Source: Arcticibacterium sp964021845
GTDB taxonomy: Bacteria > Bacteroidota > Bacteroidia > Cytophagales > Spirosomataceae
Reading direction: 5' to 3'
DNA: 64,000 nucleotides
Assembly: GCF_964021845.1 (NCBI RefSeq)
Contig: NZ_CAXHZC010000009.1
Coordinates: forward strand, 62,001-126,000
Shown here: one piece after another, positions 50,208 through 59,898 of the stretch
Position numbering within the stretch: position 1 is the first letter of the stretch
Layout of the letters: each line of letters begins with the position of its first letter
The notes under the pieces: generated by a model
Told to the model about the DNA's origin: nothing
The model's input: only the letters and a program-made list of their open reading frames with translations
Databases searched by the model: none
Translations under genes and position numbers: made by a program

Positions 50208-51446
50208 TTATTGCTGTTTAATAACTTCACTTAAATGTTCCCAATATTCTGGGTATGATTTAACCACCACATCAGGCTCTTCAATAATCACATCAATCAA
50301 CATTGCTAGAGGAGCAAAAGCCATGGCCATTCTGTGGTCTTCATAGGTCGTAAAAGTTGGAGTTTCTGTTATATTAGAAATATTCGGATTTCCTTTTACC
50401 TCGTAAAGATGATTTGTTTCTATTTCCACCAAGTCTCCGCCTATCTTCTTAAGCTCATTTTGAAGAGCCAAAACGCGGTCTGTTTCTTTGATTTTTAAGC
50501 TTTCAATTCCCGTATATTTAGCTGGAATATTTTTAGCCGCACATATTACCGCTACAGTTTGTGTTAAGTCAGGGCAATTTGCAAAGTCCCATTCTAAGCT
50601 TTTGGCATCAGGAATTTTGGTCAAAAGAACACCATTCTCTGTAAAAGTACTTTCTACACCTAAGAACTTCATGATATCTACTATAGCACTATCTCCTTGA
50701 AGCGAGTTTTCTTTCAAGCCTAAAAGCTCAATTTTGGTATCAGCATAGCGAGATAAAGCCACCACACTATACCAGTAACTAGCACCAGACCAGTCAGATT
50801 CTATTTTATAAGAAATGGGCTCATATTTTTGAGGAGAAACAGAAAGTGTTTTGGCATCCCAATCTGCTTTAACAGTTACACCAAATGACGCCATCAGCTG
50901 AATAGTCATGGTGATATATGGAATAGAACCGATTTCACCAGTAAGGTTAATCATGAGTCCTTTTGGCAAAGTAGGAGCAATCATCAGAAGAGCTGAAATA
51001 TATTGACTACTCACGTCACCTCTGATAGTTACCGTGTCACTACTTTGATTTGCAAAACCTTTTATTTGATGAGGCGGGTAGCCATCATTTTTCAAATAGT
51101 CTATTTCTACGCCTATAGTTCTAAGAGCATCTACCAAAATACCAATAGGGCGTTCCTGCATTCTTGGTGTGCCGGTCATAAGCTTTTTAACTCCTTTAGA
51201 AGAGAAGTAGGCTGTTAAAAAACGCATGGTAGTTCCAGCATCTAAAACATCAGCAGTGTCGGAGTCTTCTTTAAGAAGCCGAATCATGGTTTGTGTGTCT
51301 CTGGCAGAAGCAAGGTTCTCAAGGTCGCCTTTAAAACCACATAGTGCATTGATAATTAATGCTCTGTTGCTTTCTGATTTAGAAGAAGCCAAAGGTATTT
51401 TACCTTGGTAACTATGCGTGTTTTTTTTGAGAAGAATGCTTTCCAT
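50208..51446 (-). CDS. aroA: 3-phosphoshikimate 1-carboxyvinyltransferase (EPSP synthase)
   Basis: 412 residues. Motifs are SKSESNRALIINALCG near the N-terminus (shikimate-phosphate site), DAGTTMRFLTAYFS, RMQERPIGILVDAL, and TYEDHRMAMAFAPLA near the C-terminus. It joins PEP to shikimate 3-phosphate in aromatic amino-acid synthesis in the cytoplasm. The sequence is the shorter, divergent Bacteroidota form, but the key residues are present. It has a -7 box at 51472-51479 and a terminator at 50147-50181, so it is a single-gene unit. Confidence 0.95.
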   Translation of the reverse strand: MESILLKKNTHSYQGKIPLASSKSESNRALIINALCGFKGDLENLASARDTQTMIRLLKEDSDTADVLDAGTTMRFLTAYFSSKGVKKLMTGTPRMQERPIGILVDALRTIGVEIDYLKNDGYPPHQIKGFANQSSDTVTIRGDVSSQYISALLMIAPTLPKGLMINLTGEIGSIPYITMTIQLMASFGVTVKADWDAKTLSVSPQKYEPISYKIESDWSGASYWYSVVALSRYADTKIELLGLKENSLQGDSAIVDIMKFLGVESTFTENGVLLTKIPDAKSLEWDFANCPDLTQTVAVICAAKNIPAKYTGIESLKIKETDRVLALQNELKKIGGDLVEIETNHLYEVKGNPNISNITETPTFTTYEDHRMAMAFAPLAMLIDVIIEEPDVVVKSYPEYWEHLSEVIKQQ

Positions 51447-51471
51447 GAACTGCCTTTTAAATTTTGAGTGG

Positions 51472-51479
51472 CAAAGATA
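51472..51479 (-). promoter_or_regulatory. Probable -7 box of aroA
   Basis: Reads TATCTTTG on the minus strand, a full TAnnTTTG match, 25 bases before the ATG at 51446. Confidence 0.55.
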
Positions 51480-51533
51480 AAAGCAAAGACTTAAAATATT
51501 GTAAAAATATGGCTTTTGTCCACGGTGTATTTA

Positions 51534-52115
51534 TCAATATTGAAAAACACGGAGTCTTCTTTTCTCATTAAACTTATACTTATTGAAAAACTTCTTCCTA
51601 TTAGCTACCAATATTCTAGCGGCTTCTATTCCTGCTATATAGTAAATGGTATTAATGTTTTCCCAGGGTTTTCTTTTGAAGTAAATCCAGTCTAGAGCTA
51701 ATGGAAGAAGCGTTACAGGTGAAAGTTTATAGTTTAAACCTTTTTGAACAGAACGCTTATAAAAGAGCTGTATGTCTTTCAAATAAAACATTCGAAGCTC
51801 ATACCGCTGCATGGTATTATCAAAGTATGTCAGCGAAAGCGTGCTGTCTGTAAGCCTCGTAAGGTTTCCTTTAAATGGAACATCATCCATAGTGAGTAAG
51901 GCTATTTCTTGGTCTAGAAATATTTTCTTTCTTTTTGTAGAGCCTATTTTTTCTATAACCAGATACTTCTCGTGATTTTGCATTGCCTCAAATTCTTCTG
52001 GATTATTTTTTTTCAGAATCTCTTCTACGCTTTCGGCTTCACGCATATGCGGGTCTTGAGCATAGCTTTGGGCAATAATTAGAAAAAAGAAAGCAAAAAA
52101 TAGATGTTTATACAT
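51534..52115 (-). CDS. Secreted hypothetical protein
   Basis: 193 residues from ATG 52115, which opens straight into a signal peptide (YKHLFFAFFFLIIAQSYAQ). A longer frame to 52151 would put 12 residues in front of it and overlap the DUF502 gene, so I reject that start. The mature part is basic with many Tyr/Arg and no recognised domain. The start is 7 bases after the DUF502 stop, which implies co-transcription with DUF502 and the DUF4139 gene. Envelope location likely; function unknown. Confidence 0.68.
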   Translation of the reverse strand: MYKHLFFAFFFLIIAQSYAQDPHMREAESVEEILKKNNPEEFEAMQNHEKYLVIEKIGSTKRKKIFLDQEIALLTMDDVPFKGNLTRLTDSTLSLTYFDNTMQRYELRMFYLKDIQLFYKRSVQKGLNYKLSPVTLLPLALDWIYFKRKPWENINTIYYIAGIEAARILVANRKKFFNKYKFNEKRRLRVFQY

Positions 52116-52122
52116 ATTCGAA

Positions 52123-52719
52123 TTAAGCTTTGTCAGAAAACGAAACACCACCTGATACTATAACTTTCATGGCTTCAGCACTTGATAAGTCCAGCATTTT
52201 TATACTTGTTTTCGGCACTATAAACATATCGCCAGAGATGGCATAACTATGCGGGCAGTATACAGATACCATTTCAGCCTCGCCTATTTGTTCTAGACTT
52301 TCTTGGGTCAAAAAACCGAGTTTATTCACGCTATTCTCTTTATTCAATGTCACTAAAACTGGATGTTTAAATTTCTTTTTATCACCTACAAAAGCCGATA
52401 TCAAATCTTTAAAAGCCGCATAAAAAATCTTAACTACGGGTAAGTTTTTAATGGCGTTTTCTACCCAATTTTGAAGGGTACTAGGCAGCAAACGGGTAAA
52501 AACAAAACCAATTAAGGCCGTACCTCCCACTACTATTAAAAAACCTAAACCTGGAATTACGTATTCTTGGCTTTGGTTATCTGCCGCAAAACGTATCCTA
52601 GCCAAGCTATCAACAAAATCAAATGCACTATAAAGTAGCAGGAGCGTAAAACCAACGGGAGCTACAAAGAGCAGCCCTCGCATAAAGTAGTTTAATAGGT
52701 GTTTTAATATTCGCTCCAT
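52123..52719 (-). CDS. DUF502 membrane protein
   Basis: 198 residues with two membrane segments (about 12-33 and 52-72) and a cytoplasmic C-terminal domain containing LPVVKIFYAAFKDLISAF and VSVYCPHSYAISGDMFIVPK. This is the DUF502 (COG2928) family, of unknown function. It lies 3 bases after the DUF4139 gene and 7 bases before a secreted protein gene, all on the minus strand. The three probably form one envelope-related operon. Confidence 0.9.
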   Translation of the reverse strand: MERILKHLLNYFMRGLLFVAPVGFTLLLLYSAFDFVDSLARIRFAADNQSQEYVIPGLGFLIVVGGTALIGFVFTRLLPSTLQNWVENAIKNLPVVKIFYAAFKDLISAFVGDKKKFKHPVLVTLNKENSVNKLGFLTQESLEQIGEAEMVSVYCPHSYAISGDMFIVPKTSIKMLDLSSAEAMKVIVSGGVSFSDKA

Positions 52720-52722
52720 GGT

Positions 52723-54285
52723 TTATAGGTTAAGCACTTGTTTATCTTTTGGATATTTTACGGTGTATTTAAGGTCTAGTTTACTGCTTTGAGTGGCTGG
52801 AATATTAAGCTCCCAAGTAACTTTCCCTTTTTCCGAGTCTAATATACCACCACTTAGCTCTTCTATTTCCACTTCAATGTCGGAATTTTGAGAAACAGGT
52901 AATTGGTCTTCTACCAAAATATTAACTGCTTCGTTCTTAAGGTTTCTAAAAGTAAGTTCATACCCGAAACTTTCTTTCACGTTAGAGCCAAAGGTTTTTC
53001 TCGACTTGTAGTTTTTAATCGCCTCTCTTTTTACTTCCACACGCTCGTCTCTACCTAAGCTAATTTTCAATTTGTCTTCCACACCAGCAGTACGCAAATA
53101 TGAGTCACCCACAAAAGTGCCTTCTAAATAAATTTTGGCAGGAGCCGACATTAAGTTATACTTTTCCCAATCGGACACTTCGGCTACCAAAAAGCCATTA
53201 GTGTCAAATTTAGGCACTACATAAGTGGTATATTTAGCAGGAAGATTTAAATCTTGAATTTCTACTGTCTCTGTATTTCCAGTATTGATGGTATACGGAA
53301 TACTGATGTCAAATTGTGTATTTAGCATGTTTTCAGAAACCTCAACATAGTTCCCCGCTGAAACCATGTCGGCAGACTCTTCGGCCATCATTAAAGCACC
53401 ATCATTCATAGAACTTTTACGCATGGCTGCAGGGGCGGGAGGCCTGTTCTCGTAAAAGTTAAGGTATTGTGGATATAGCTCTGGCTTTACAGTTCTGCTA
53501 TTCACTTGAGCAGTAGATAAGCTTAGAGAAACATTATTCCAGTTTACACCTGTATTTTGAAAAACCTCCGCTTTGTATTTAAGGTTTACAGGGCTTTCTG
53601 TATTAGCCACTCTAATATCATAATTTGGTCTCCAGCCTGTGCCGTAAACCAAGTATTTAAGGTCAAGATTTGCTACCGTAGCTTTATTCGCTTTTACTGT
53701 AAGTATTATTTTACCAAGCGGCAGTTTTCTCGAGGGGTCCGTTTTTATTTGATTTTCAATAGCAGTCTTTTTAGCTTCCAATGCTTTCTTTCTTGCTTTT
53801 AATTCTAATTTTTGGGTACCAATGTCGGTCAATTTCTTTTTGAAATATTTACTCATCAATTCTAAATCGTCGGCAAATAAATCATCGGTGTCACTTTTAA
53901 TTTTGGTATTATCCATTATCATTTCTTCTTCATTCTTATTGACATCCAATAGCATTTCGGTTTTGTCAATTTCAGATTGAAGTATTTCTAAAGAATCTTC
54001 AAGATTTTGAATTTTTTTGGAAATAAAGTCTTTCTCAAAATTGACTGCAAGCAGAACAAAATCTCCTTTTCCACCTACTTGAATGCTGTTCGCATCAATG
54101 GTAGAAGCCAAATCAGAGATGATGATTTTAGAAAGACCACTTTTCAAATTTGCGGTAACATTAGAGCTAATTTGAGCTCTGTTTGTGAAAACGGTAATGT
54201 GATTGATATCGGCATTGGTTTCCACATTTTGTGCAAAGGAAACTAGCGATATAAAAAGTATAAAAACTGTGCTTAGGGACTTCAT
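52723..54285 (-). CDS. DUF4139 / mucoidy inhibitor MuiA family protein
   Basis: 520 residues. A signal peptide ends at VSFAQN (about residue 19). A coiled-coil-like N-terminal region (about 80-190, rich in Lys/Glu/Leu) is followed by the DUF4139 domain with VYGTGWRPNYDIRVANT and VELRN-type strands up to the C-terminus (KLDLKYTVKYP). The family is named after MuiA of Xanthomonas, but in Bacteroidota the role is unknown and probably envelope-related. It is the first gene of an operon with DUF502 and a secreted protein. Confidence 0.88.
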   Translation of the reverse strand: MKSLSTVFILFISLVSFAQNVETNADINHITVFTNRAQISSNVTANLKSGLSKIIISDLASTIDANSIQVGGKGDFVLLAVNFEKDFISKKIQNLEDSLEILQSEIDKTEMLLDVNKNEEEMIMDNTKIKSDTDDLFADDLELMSKYFKKKLTDIGTQKLELKARKKALEAKKTAIENQIKTDPSRKLPLGKIILTVKANKATVANLDLKYLVYGTGWRPNYDIRVANTESPVNLKYKAEVFQNTGVNWNNVSLSLSTAQVNSRTVKPELYPQYLNFYENRPPAPAAMRKSSMNDGALMMAEESADMVSAGNYVEVSENMLNTQFDISIPYTINTGNTETVEIQDLNLPAKYTTYVVPKFDTNGFLVAEVSDWEKYNLMSAPAKIYLEGTFVGDSYLRTAGVEDKLKISLGRDERVEVKREAIKNYKSRKTFGSNVKESFGYELTFRNLKNEAVNILVEDQLPVSQNSDIEVEIEELSGGILDSEKGKVTWELNIPATQSSKLDLKYTVKYPKDKQVLNL

Positions 54286-54434
54286 TTGGTTATTTTAGTT
54301 TTTTTGAATGAAAGCTATCTTATTCTAAGAATAGAATAAATAGGGATTTGGTTCTAAAAACGCTTTTTTTTCAATTTTAGCGTCACCTAAAACTGATAAT
54401 TGATAAATTCGCAGCTCCATAACTCCAATATAGA

Positions 54435-55505
54435 ATGTTTGACCATAAAGAAATTAGAAAATTCACTGAAAATGTTTTCATGGCCATTGGCTGTTCAGAA
54501 AAAGATGCGAAGCTTTCGGCGGACGTCTTAATTTCTGCCGATTTAAATGGTGTAGATTCTCACGGTGTAGCTCGTTTGGCGGGTTATGTAAGATTGTTTG
54601 ACCATGGTAGGTTAAATCCTAAGCCAAATATTAAGATTATTCATGAGACACCTTCTACTGCCACTGTGGATGGCGATAAAGGTCTTGGTTTGGTGGTAGC
54701 ACCATTTGCCATGAATGTGGCAAAAGAGAAAGCTGAAAAAGTAGGTAGTGGCTGGGTTTCTGTTCAAAATTCAAATCATTTTGGGGTAGCGGGTTATCAC
54801 TCGTCATTGGCTTTAGAAAAAGACATGATAGGTTGGGCTATGACTAATGCTGCCCCATTAGTAGTGCCAACCTTTTCAAAGGAAAAATTATTAGGAACTA
54901 ACCCTATTTCAGTGGCCATACCGGCCAATGAGCAACCTGCTTTCTTAGCAGATTTTGCATCAACGGCAGTAGCTTATGGCAAAATGGAAATTCTTCAAAG
55001 AGAGGGGAAACCTGCTCCTATGGGTTGGGTACAAGATTCTCATGGGAAACTTACAGATAATAATAATGCAGTGAAAGAGGGTGGTGGTTTATTGCCGCTA
55101 GGTGGAGATAGAGAGCATGGAAGTCATAAAGGTTATGGTTTAGGGTCTATAGTTGATATATTTTCGGGCGTACTTTCAGGTGCAAATTTTGGACCTTGGG
55201 TGCCGCCATTTGCCACAGCAGGTTTTCATGGCATGGCCGCGGAGCAAGTAGGTAAAGGTACAGGGCACTTTTTAGGTGCTATGCGAATTGATGGCTTTAG
55301 ACCAGCCGCAGATTTTAAAGAGCACATGGATATTTGGATAAACAGATTCCGTGCTGCACCTGCCATTGATGGCGAAAAAGTCCAAATTCCAGGAGACCAA
55401 GAGCGTAACTTCAGAACAGAGCGTCTTAAAACCGGATTGCCACTTAATGATAAGGTGGTAGAAAGTTTGGAGGAGCTAGGGAAGAGGTTTTCAATTAGTT
55501 TTTAA
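54435..55505 (+). CDS. Ldh family oxidoreductase (malate/L-lactate dehydrogenase type 2)
   Basis: 356 residues. The type-2 malate/lactate dehydrogenase fold is clear: VDSHGVARLAGYVRLF near residue 38, VQNSNHFGVAGYHS with the catalytic His, and GSHKGYGLGSIVDIFSGVLSG. These NAD(P)-dependent enzymes act on malate, lactate, ureidoglycolate or other 2-hydroxy acids; the substrate cannot be decided here. It stands alone with only a 7-of-8 promoter box upstream. The end overlaps the convergent 297-residue gene by 11 bases. Confidence 0.93.
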   Translation: MFDHKEIRKFTENVFMAIGCSEKDAKLSADVLISADLNGVDSHGVARLAGYVRLFDHGRLNPKPNIKIIHETPSTATVDGDKGLGLVVAPFAMNVAKEKAEKVGSGWVSVQNSNHFGVAGYHSSLALEKDMIGWAMTNAAPLVVPTFSKEKLLGTNPISVAIPANEQPAFLADFASTAVAYGKMEILQREGKPAPMGWVQDSHGKLTDNNNAVKEGGGLLPLGGDREHGSHKGYGLGSIVDIFSGVLSGANFGPWVPPFATAGFHGMAAEQVGKGTGHFLGAMRIDGFRPAADFKEHMDIWINRFRAAPAIDGEKVQIPGDQERNFRTERLKTGLPLNDKVVESLEELGKRFSISF

Positions 55506-56388
55506 ACGGAGATTCATTTAATAATTCATTAAGTCGTTTTACTATGTTTTCTTGAATTACGATTGTTTCATAAATAAAATCAGTGTCTCCTTTTTTCGTT
55601 ATTTTTCCATAGCAAGTGGTGTCTGTATTAATATTCTCAGACAAGAATTTTTGAAACAAATTGGCTTGCTCTTGATAAAATGTTTTCTCCACTTTTAAGA
55701 ATTCGTTAAATAACTGAATGAATATTTTTTTAATGTCATGCACTATAAATTGGACAGGGAAGAAGTTGTTATATTTTTCTAAATCTTTACCTAATTTCTT
55801 TTTCATTCGAGGGTTTTTTAGGAGTTTTTCTTTTTCAAATTCAATAATAAGCTCTTTGGTAAAATCTTCTGAGTCCTCAATTCTATTTCCTTTAATTCGT
55901 ACTATTTGGATTGGGAAATTGTAATGTATCGCATAATCTCTTAATATGGAGAGAAATTTATATGAGAAATTGTTGTCGTAGATTAGACTTACGGCCTTTT
56001 TAAAATTAAGGTATTCTTCTTTATTGGGATATTTATTAGCAAGTTTTATATCCAAGTGCTCAGAATAAGATTTCAAAGAACTTATGAAGTTAATAAAGGT
56101 TCTGTTAATTTCTACAAAGGTTTCATTCATGTACTCTTTGTTTATTTTAATACCATCTTTTCTGTTTTTTGAGTATCTATAAACTGTCTCATGATATTCT
56201 TTATAGTTCCTGTTGATTACCTCAAAACGACGTTCAAAATAAAGAAACTCATGTAGAACCTCATTGGCATATTCTATTTTTTCAACTTCGCTTTGCGATA
56301 ATTCACGGATGATTTTGTATTCTCTGTTTTTTTCAGAAAAGAGATAAACATTGTCTTTTTTTACCATTTGTGGAATTAAATAATTCAA
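55495..56388 (-). CDS. Hypothetical protein
   Basis: 297 residues, rich in Lys, Glu, Asn and Phe, without signal peptide or membrane segment. It is predicted to be mostly helical; KLANKYPNKEEYLNFKKAV and ILRDYAIHYNFPIQIVRIKG are typical stretches. No family recognised. It lies between core genes, convergent with the Ldh-family gene. Its high Lys/Asn/Phe content differs from its neighbours and could reflect recent acquisition, which is only a suggestion. Confidence 0.65.
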   Translation of the reverse strand: MNYLIPQMVKKDNVYLFSEKNREYKIIRELSQSEVEKIEYANEVLHEFLYFERRFEVINRNYKEYHETVYRYSKNRKDGIKINKEYMNETFVEINRTFINFISSLKSYSEHLDIKLANKYPNKEEYLNFKKAVSLIYDNNFSYKFLSILRDYAIHYNFPIQIVRIKGNRIEDSEDFTKELIIEFEKEKLLKNPRMKKKLGKDLEKYNNFFPVQFIVHDIKKIFIQLFNEFLKVEKTFYQEQANLFQKFLSENINTDTTCYGKITKKGDTDFIYETIVIQENIVKRLNELLNESPFKN

Positions 56389-56428
56389 GTTTGAAAAGTA
56401 CTAATTAGAGTTGAGAGTAGAGAAAACT

Positions 56429-57103
56429 CTAATTCAGCCTCACAAAATTCAAATAGTCAAAATTCATTTGACCAGCGGAGACTGTTCTAAGCGTAAGGAT
56501 TTGTGTTCCTTTTTTGAGCTCAATAATCGCTATGCTTTTAAGGTAATTCCAGTGATGCCACTGTCGCCAGTCAATGGTATCAGCCTCGGCGTAGGTAGAA
56601 GGGATACGCAAAACGCCAGACTTATTGACACCGTTAATAGCTAAAGAAATTTCGGCATTTTGATTAGCCGTGTACATCAGCCCAATTTGATATAAGCCTT
56701 TTTTTTGAACTTCAATGGTATAATTTGTCCATTCTCCCGCCTCCGTCCATCCTACATAAAGCTGTTCCATTTTTGGCGTAACTAAATTGTGTGGGTTATC
56801 GTCAATACCATCTGTTTTGGTGTATGAAATGTCCACGGCTTCGTTTATTCTAAATTCATTTAGATAAGTTTCATCTTTTGGGTTGAGTCCGCCACTTCCT
56901 GAGTTAGAGTTGTCGGTGTCATAATAGGCTATGCTTGCTCCGCCTTTGTCATAGTATTCGCATTGAACTTTTCCTGGTATACTTTGAACGCCAGTTAAAT
57001 ATTGTTCGTCAGTATAGGGTGTTCCCTGATAGCTTCGCAAGTAGTTTTTAGAGCAGCCAGTAAATAAGCAAAAATAAAGAATACTTAGGGAGAGCGTTTT
57101 CAT
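56429..57103 (-). CDS. Lipoprotein with carbohydrate-binding (CBM6-like) module
   Basis: 224 residues. The lipobox is LFTGC (Cys near residue 17). The stretch from about 45 to 223 looks like a CBM6 beta-sandwich: QCEYYDKGGASIAYYDTD, the Trp/Tyr-rich WTEAGEWTNYTIEV and the ending GQMNFDYLNFVRL. Such modules bind xylan, agarose or other glycans, here presumably at the outer surface. No catalytic domain is attached, so it might be a truncated or binding-only protein. Adjacent genes do not form a polysaccharide locus. Confidence 0.8.
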   Translation of the reverse strand: MKTLSLSILYFCLFTGCSKNYLRSYQGTPYTDEQYLTGVQSIPGKVQCEYYDKGGASIAYYDTDNSNSGSGGLNPKDETYLNEFRINEAVDISYTKTDGIDDNPHNLVTPKMEQLYVGWTEAGEWTNYTIEVQKKGLYQIGLMYTANQNAEISLAINGVNKSGVLRIPSTYAEADTIDWRQWHHWNYLKSIAIIELKKGTQILTLRTVSAGQMNFDYLNFVRLN

Positions 57104-57174
57104 AGGTTCTTAAAAAGTACGTATGTAAAAGTAATGAAACCGAAATGGTGCACTGTGGGAAACGAGGTTTTCAA

Positions 57175-57612
57175 TTAAAGAGCCTTTGCCATCTCAAAAT
57201 GTTTCATACCTACTTCTTCAAAAGCGGGTTTGGAAGTATTGGCGTAGCCCAACTTTTCATAAAAACCGGCAGCATAATGGCGAGCGTGCAGATTTATTTC
57301 CTTTATACCATTCTCTTTGGCGTAAGCTTCTAAAGTATCTACCAGTTTTCTACCAATCTGTTTTCCTTGGATTTCTGGATTGACCGCCATTTGTCGGAGT
57401 TTTCCAATCTGGTCTTCCTTTTTTAAAACCACTACACCCACTAATTCATTATCTAAAAGAGCTACAAAATGAATTTGATTAACTTCATCACTCAAATCAT
57501 CATCTTCAATCTTAAGATTAATGGGTTTTCTTAAAATTTCGTCTCTTAGTTTTAGTTCATCTTTATAGAGCGGATTTTGAGCATTGATGATTTGTATTGA
57601 TAGGCTTTCCAT
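57175..57612 (-). CDS. GNAT family N-acetyltransferase
   Basis: 145 residues. The acetyl-CoA loop is seen in KLRQMAVNPEIQGKQIGRKL near the centre (R/Q-x-x-G-x-G/A variant), followed by LHARHYAAGFYEKLGY. GNAT enzymes transfer acetyl groups to small amines or protein N-termini; the substrate is unknown. The length is typical for a single GNAT domain. It is divergent from the amidase gene and probably has its promoter in the shared gap (a 7-of-8 box lies near 57637). Confidence 0.9.
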   Translation of the reverse strand: MESLSIQIINAQNPLYKDELKLRDEILRKPINLKIEDDDLSDEVNQIHFVALLDNELVGVVVLKKEDQIGKLRQMAVNPEIQGKQIGRKLVDTLEAYAKENGIKEINLHARHYAAGFYEKLGYANTSKPAFEEVGMKHFEMAKAL

Positions 57613-57711
57613 TTTTATATTATTTTCTAGAAAACAAAAGTTCCTTTATGATTTCAATTTTCAAAGAAGTCTTACGTCTTTTGTCCTAATTCTTTTATCA
57701 ATAAAGCAGAA

Positions 57712-58575
57712 ATGAAAGTAAACGTAGGTTTGGTGCAGATGAGTTGTGTTTCTGATGTAGAAACCAATATTCAAAAAGCAATAGAGAAAACGAGAGAGGC
57801 GGCCGAAAAGGGAGCTAACATCGTTTGTTTGCAAGAGCTTTTTACCTCTTTATATTTTTGTGATGTAGAGACACCTGAAAATTTCAATTTAGCGGAAGCT
57901 ATTCCAGGCCCTACCACAGAGCGTTTTCAGGCTGTAGCTAAAGAGTTGGGCGTTGTAATCATTGCTTCGCTTTTTGAAAAAAGGGCTAAAGGTCTTTATC
58001 ACAACACCACAGCGGTTATTGATGCTGATGGAGCCTATTTAGGGAAGTATCGTAAAATGCACATACCAGACGACCCTGGCTACTATGAGAAATATTACTT
58101 TACTCCTGGTGATTTAGGTTATAAAGTGTGGGATACCAAATTTGGTAAAATTGGCGTACTAATTTGCTGGGACCAATGGTACCCAGAAGCCGCCAGAATT
58201 ACCTCCTTAATGGGTGCAGAGATTTTGTTTTATCCTACGGCAATAGGCTGGGATACCACAGAGGAAAGTGAGGTCATCAATAAAGAACAATATGAAGCTT
58301 GGCAAACCATTCAACGGAGCCATGCAATAGCAAACGGCGTTCATGTAGTCTCTGTTAACAGAGTAGGGCAGGAAGCCGAACAGCAGTTTTGGGGAGGTTC
58401 TTTTGTAGCTAACCCACATGGGAGATTACTTTACTTAGCCTCTCATGATAAAGAAGAAGTACATGTACAGGAAATAGATTCTGAAGTTACCGAGTATTAC
58501 CGCACCACATGGCCATACCTTAGAGATAGACGCATAGATAGTTATGGGCCTATCAATAAGAGGTATATTGACTAA
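57712..58575 (+). CDS. aguB: N-carbamoylputrescine amidase-like carbon-nitrogen hydrolase
   Basis: 287 residues of the nitrilase fold. The catalytic triad is Glu in VCLQELF, Lys in GKYRKMHIPD and Cys in GVLICWDQWYPEAARI. The length and HIPDDPGYYEKYYFTPGD match AguB, which hydrolyses N-carbamoylputrescine to putrescine in the arginine decarboxylase route. The usual partner, agmatine deiminase (aguA), is not next to it in this window, so pathway assignment rests on motifs. Confidence 0.88.
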   Translation: MKVNVGLVQMSCVSDVETNIQKAIEKTREAAEKGANIVCLQELFTSLYFCDVETPENFNLAEAIPGPTTERFQAVAKELGVVIIASLFEKRAKGLYHNTTAVIDADGAYLGKYRKMHIPDDPGYYEKYYFTPGDLGYKVWDTKFGKIGVLICWDQWYPEAARITSLMGAEILFYPTAIGWDTTEESEVINKEQYEAWQTIQRSHAIANGVHVVSVNRVGQEAEQQFWGGSFVANPHGRLLYLASHDKEEVHVQEIDSEVTEYYRTTWPYLRDRRIDSYGPINKRYID

Positions 58576-58636
58576 GCTTAATCTTGCTTAAAAAGGAAAA
58601 GTAAGAATCTGTATATGACGGATTCTCTTTCTATTA

Positions 58637-59344
58637 TTAAGAGTGCTCTCCAAAAATAGGACTAGGAGAGTATTTTAATTTAAAAGGCACAATGGTGTGC
58701 TTTTTGATATGCTCTACAGCCTCTTGAATGTCGTCTGTAACCAGAAACATTTCTTTGTCTTTTGGCGAAATAGTTTTTTCGTCAATCATCTTTTGAACAT
58801 GCTTTGCTATATGTTCGTGAAACTCTTTGCCAAAAACCACTATTGGGAATTCCTTGATTTTGCCCGTTTGAATTAGAGTCATAGCCTCAAAGAATTCGTC
58901 TAATGTACCAAAGCCTCCTGGGCAAATCACAAAAGCATAAGAGTATTTAATCAGAAGGGTTTTCCTTACAAAAAAGTATTTTAAATCAACCCATTTATCT
59001 AAGTAAGGATTTGGGTATTGCTCGTGTGGAAGAATGATATTAATTCCTACCGATTTTCCACCCACGTCTTTTGCACCTCTATTGGCGGCTTCCATAATTC
59101 CAGGCCCACCTCCCGTCAAAATAGTGAAACCAGTTTTAGCTATTTCACCAGATAATTTTCTGGCTTTTATATAGTGTGGGTTATCTTCTTTAAATCTGGC
59201 GGAGCCAAAAACCGTTACAGCGGGCCCTATAAAGTGTAGATTTCTAAATCCTTTGATAAACTCGGCAAAGACCTCAAAGGCCATCTTAAATTCAGCCCAT
59301 CTAGATTTTGGACCCTCTAAAAACTTAATTTCTGATTCTTTCAT
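58637..59344 (-). CDS. LOG family protein (TIGR00730, Rossmann-like)
   Basis: 235 residues. The PGGxGTxxE motif is CPGGFGTLDEFFEAMTLIQT, and LTGGGPGIMEAANRGA precedes it; this is the lysine-decarboxylase-like/LOG family. Members cleave nucleoside 5'-monophosphates (cytokinin-activating in plants); in most bacteria the natural substrate is unclear. It stands alone on the minus strand, between the amidase and a lipoprotein gene. The N-terminal 40 residues are a family-typical helical extension. Confidence 0.92.
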   Translation of the reverse strand: MKESEIKFLEGPKSRWAEFKMAFEVFAEFIKGFRNLHFIGPAVTVFGSARFKEDNPHYIKARKLSGEIAKTGFTILTGGGPGIMEAANRGAKDVGGKSVGINIILPHEQYPNPYLDKWVDLKYFFVRKTLLIKYSYAFVICPGGFGTLDEFFEAMTLIQTGKIKEFPIVVFGKEFHEHIAKHVQKMIDEKTISPKDKEMFLVTDDIQEAVEHIKKHTIVPFKLKYSPSPIFGEHS

Positions 59345-59410
59345 TTAGGTTATTTTGTGCTAAACGCAATTCGTATGAATTTGGATATGTATAACTCCTT
59401 TTCACTAATA

Positions 59411-59806
59411 TTAATTCACTTTAAAGATGGCTATTTGCTCTTTTTCAACGTTCTCGGTGTTTGGAAAAGGATTTACGGCCACCAACGTAATGGTTTGATT
59501 CTCTATGTTTAGTTCTTGGGGTATTCCAGTCTCTTGGTCGCATTGTAAACATAATTGTAGGTTGCTATAGGGTTGTTTATTTATAAGCAGGTCAAAAGTT
59601 ACAACAGCCTCTCCAGCCCACACGCAAACTACGTTTTCAGGGCACCTGCTATCCTCTATTTTCGAAAGTCGAATAGAATTTGTTTTACCGTTTATTATAA
59701 ATTCTTGGGTGCTTTCTTCTTTAATCTCAATTTCCTGATTTGGTTCTATATTCTTAGTGGTGGTACAGGCAGCAAGAAGTATGAATAGACTGAAATACTT
59801 TTTCAT
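59411..59806 (-). CDS. Lipoprotein, hypothetical
   Basis: 131 residues from ATG 59806, which opens into a lipoprotein signal (KKYFSLFILLAAC). A longer frame from 59875 adds 23 residues without a signal; I reject it. The mature part contains CPENVVCVWAGEAVVTFDLL and LQLCLQCDQETG, a pattern with paired cysteines often seen in small secreted Bacteroidota lipoproteins. Function unknown. It is divergent from the DtxR-family regulator gene. Confidence 0.75.
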   Translation of the reverse strand: MKKYFSLFILLAACTTTKNIEPNQEIEIKEESTQEFIINGKTNSIRLSKIEDSRCPENVVCVWAGEAVVTFDLLINKQPYSNLQLCLQCDQETGIPQELNIENQTITLVAVNPFPNTENVEKEQIAIFKVN

Positions 59807-59898
59807 AGGTTTAATTAGTTTATCTATTGAAAACGGTTTTCTGGTATGGTAATTATATGAATTAAGGCTAATCAATTTTCATTCCGTGCTATTTGGAT

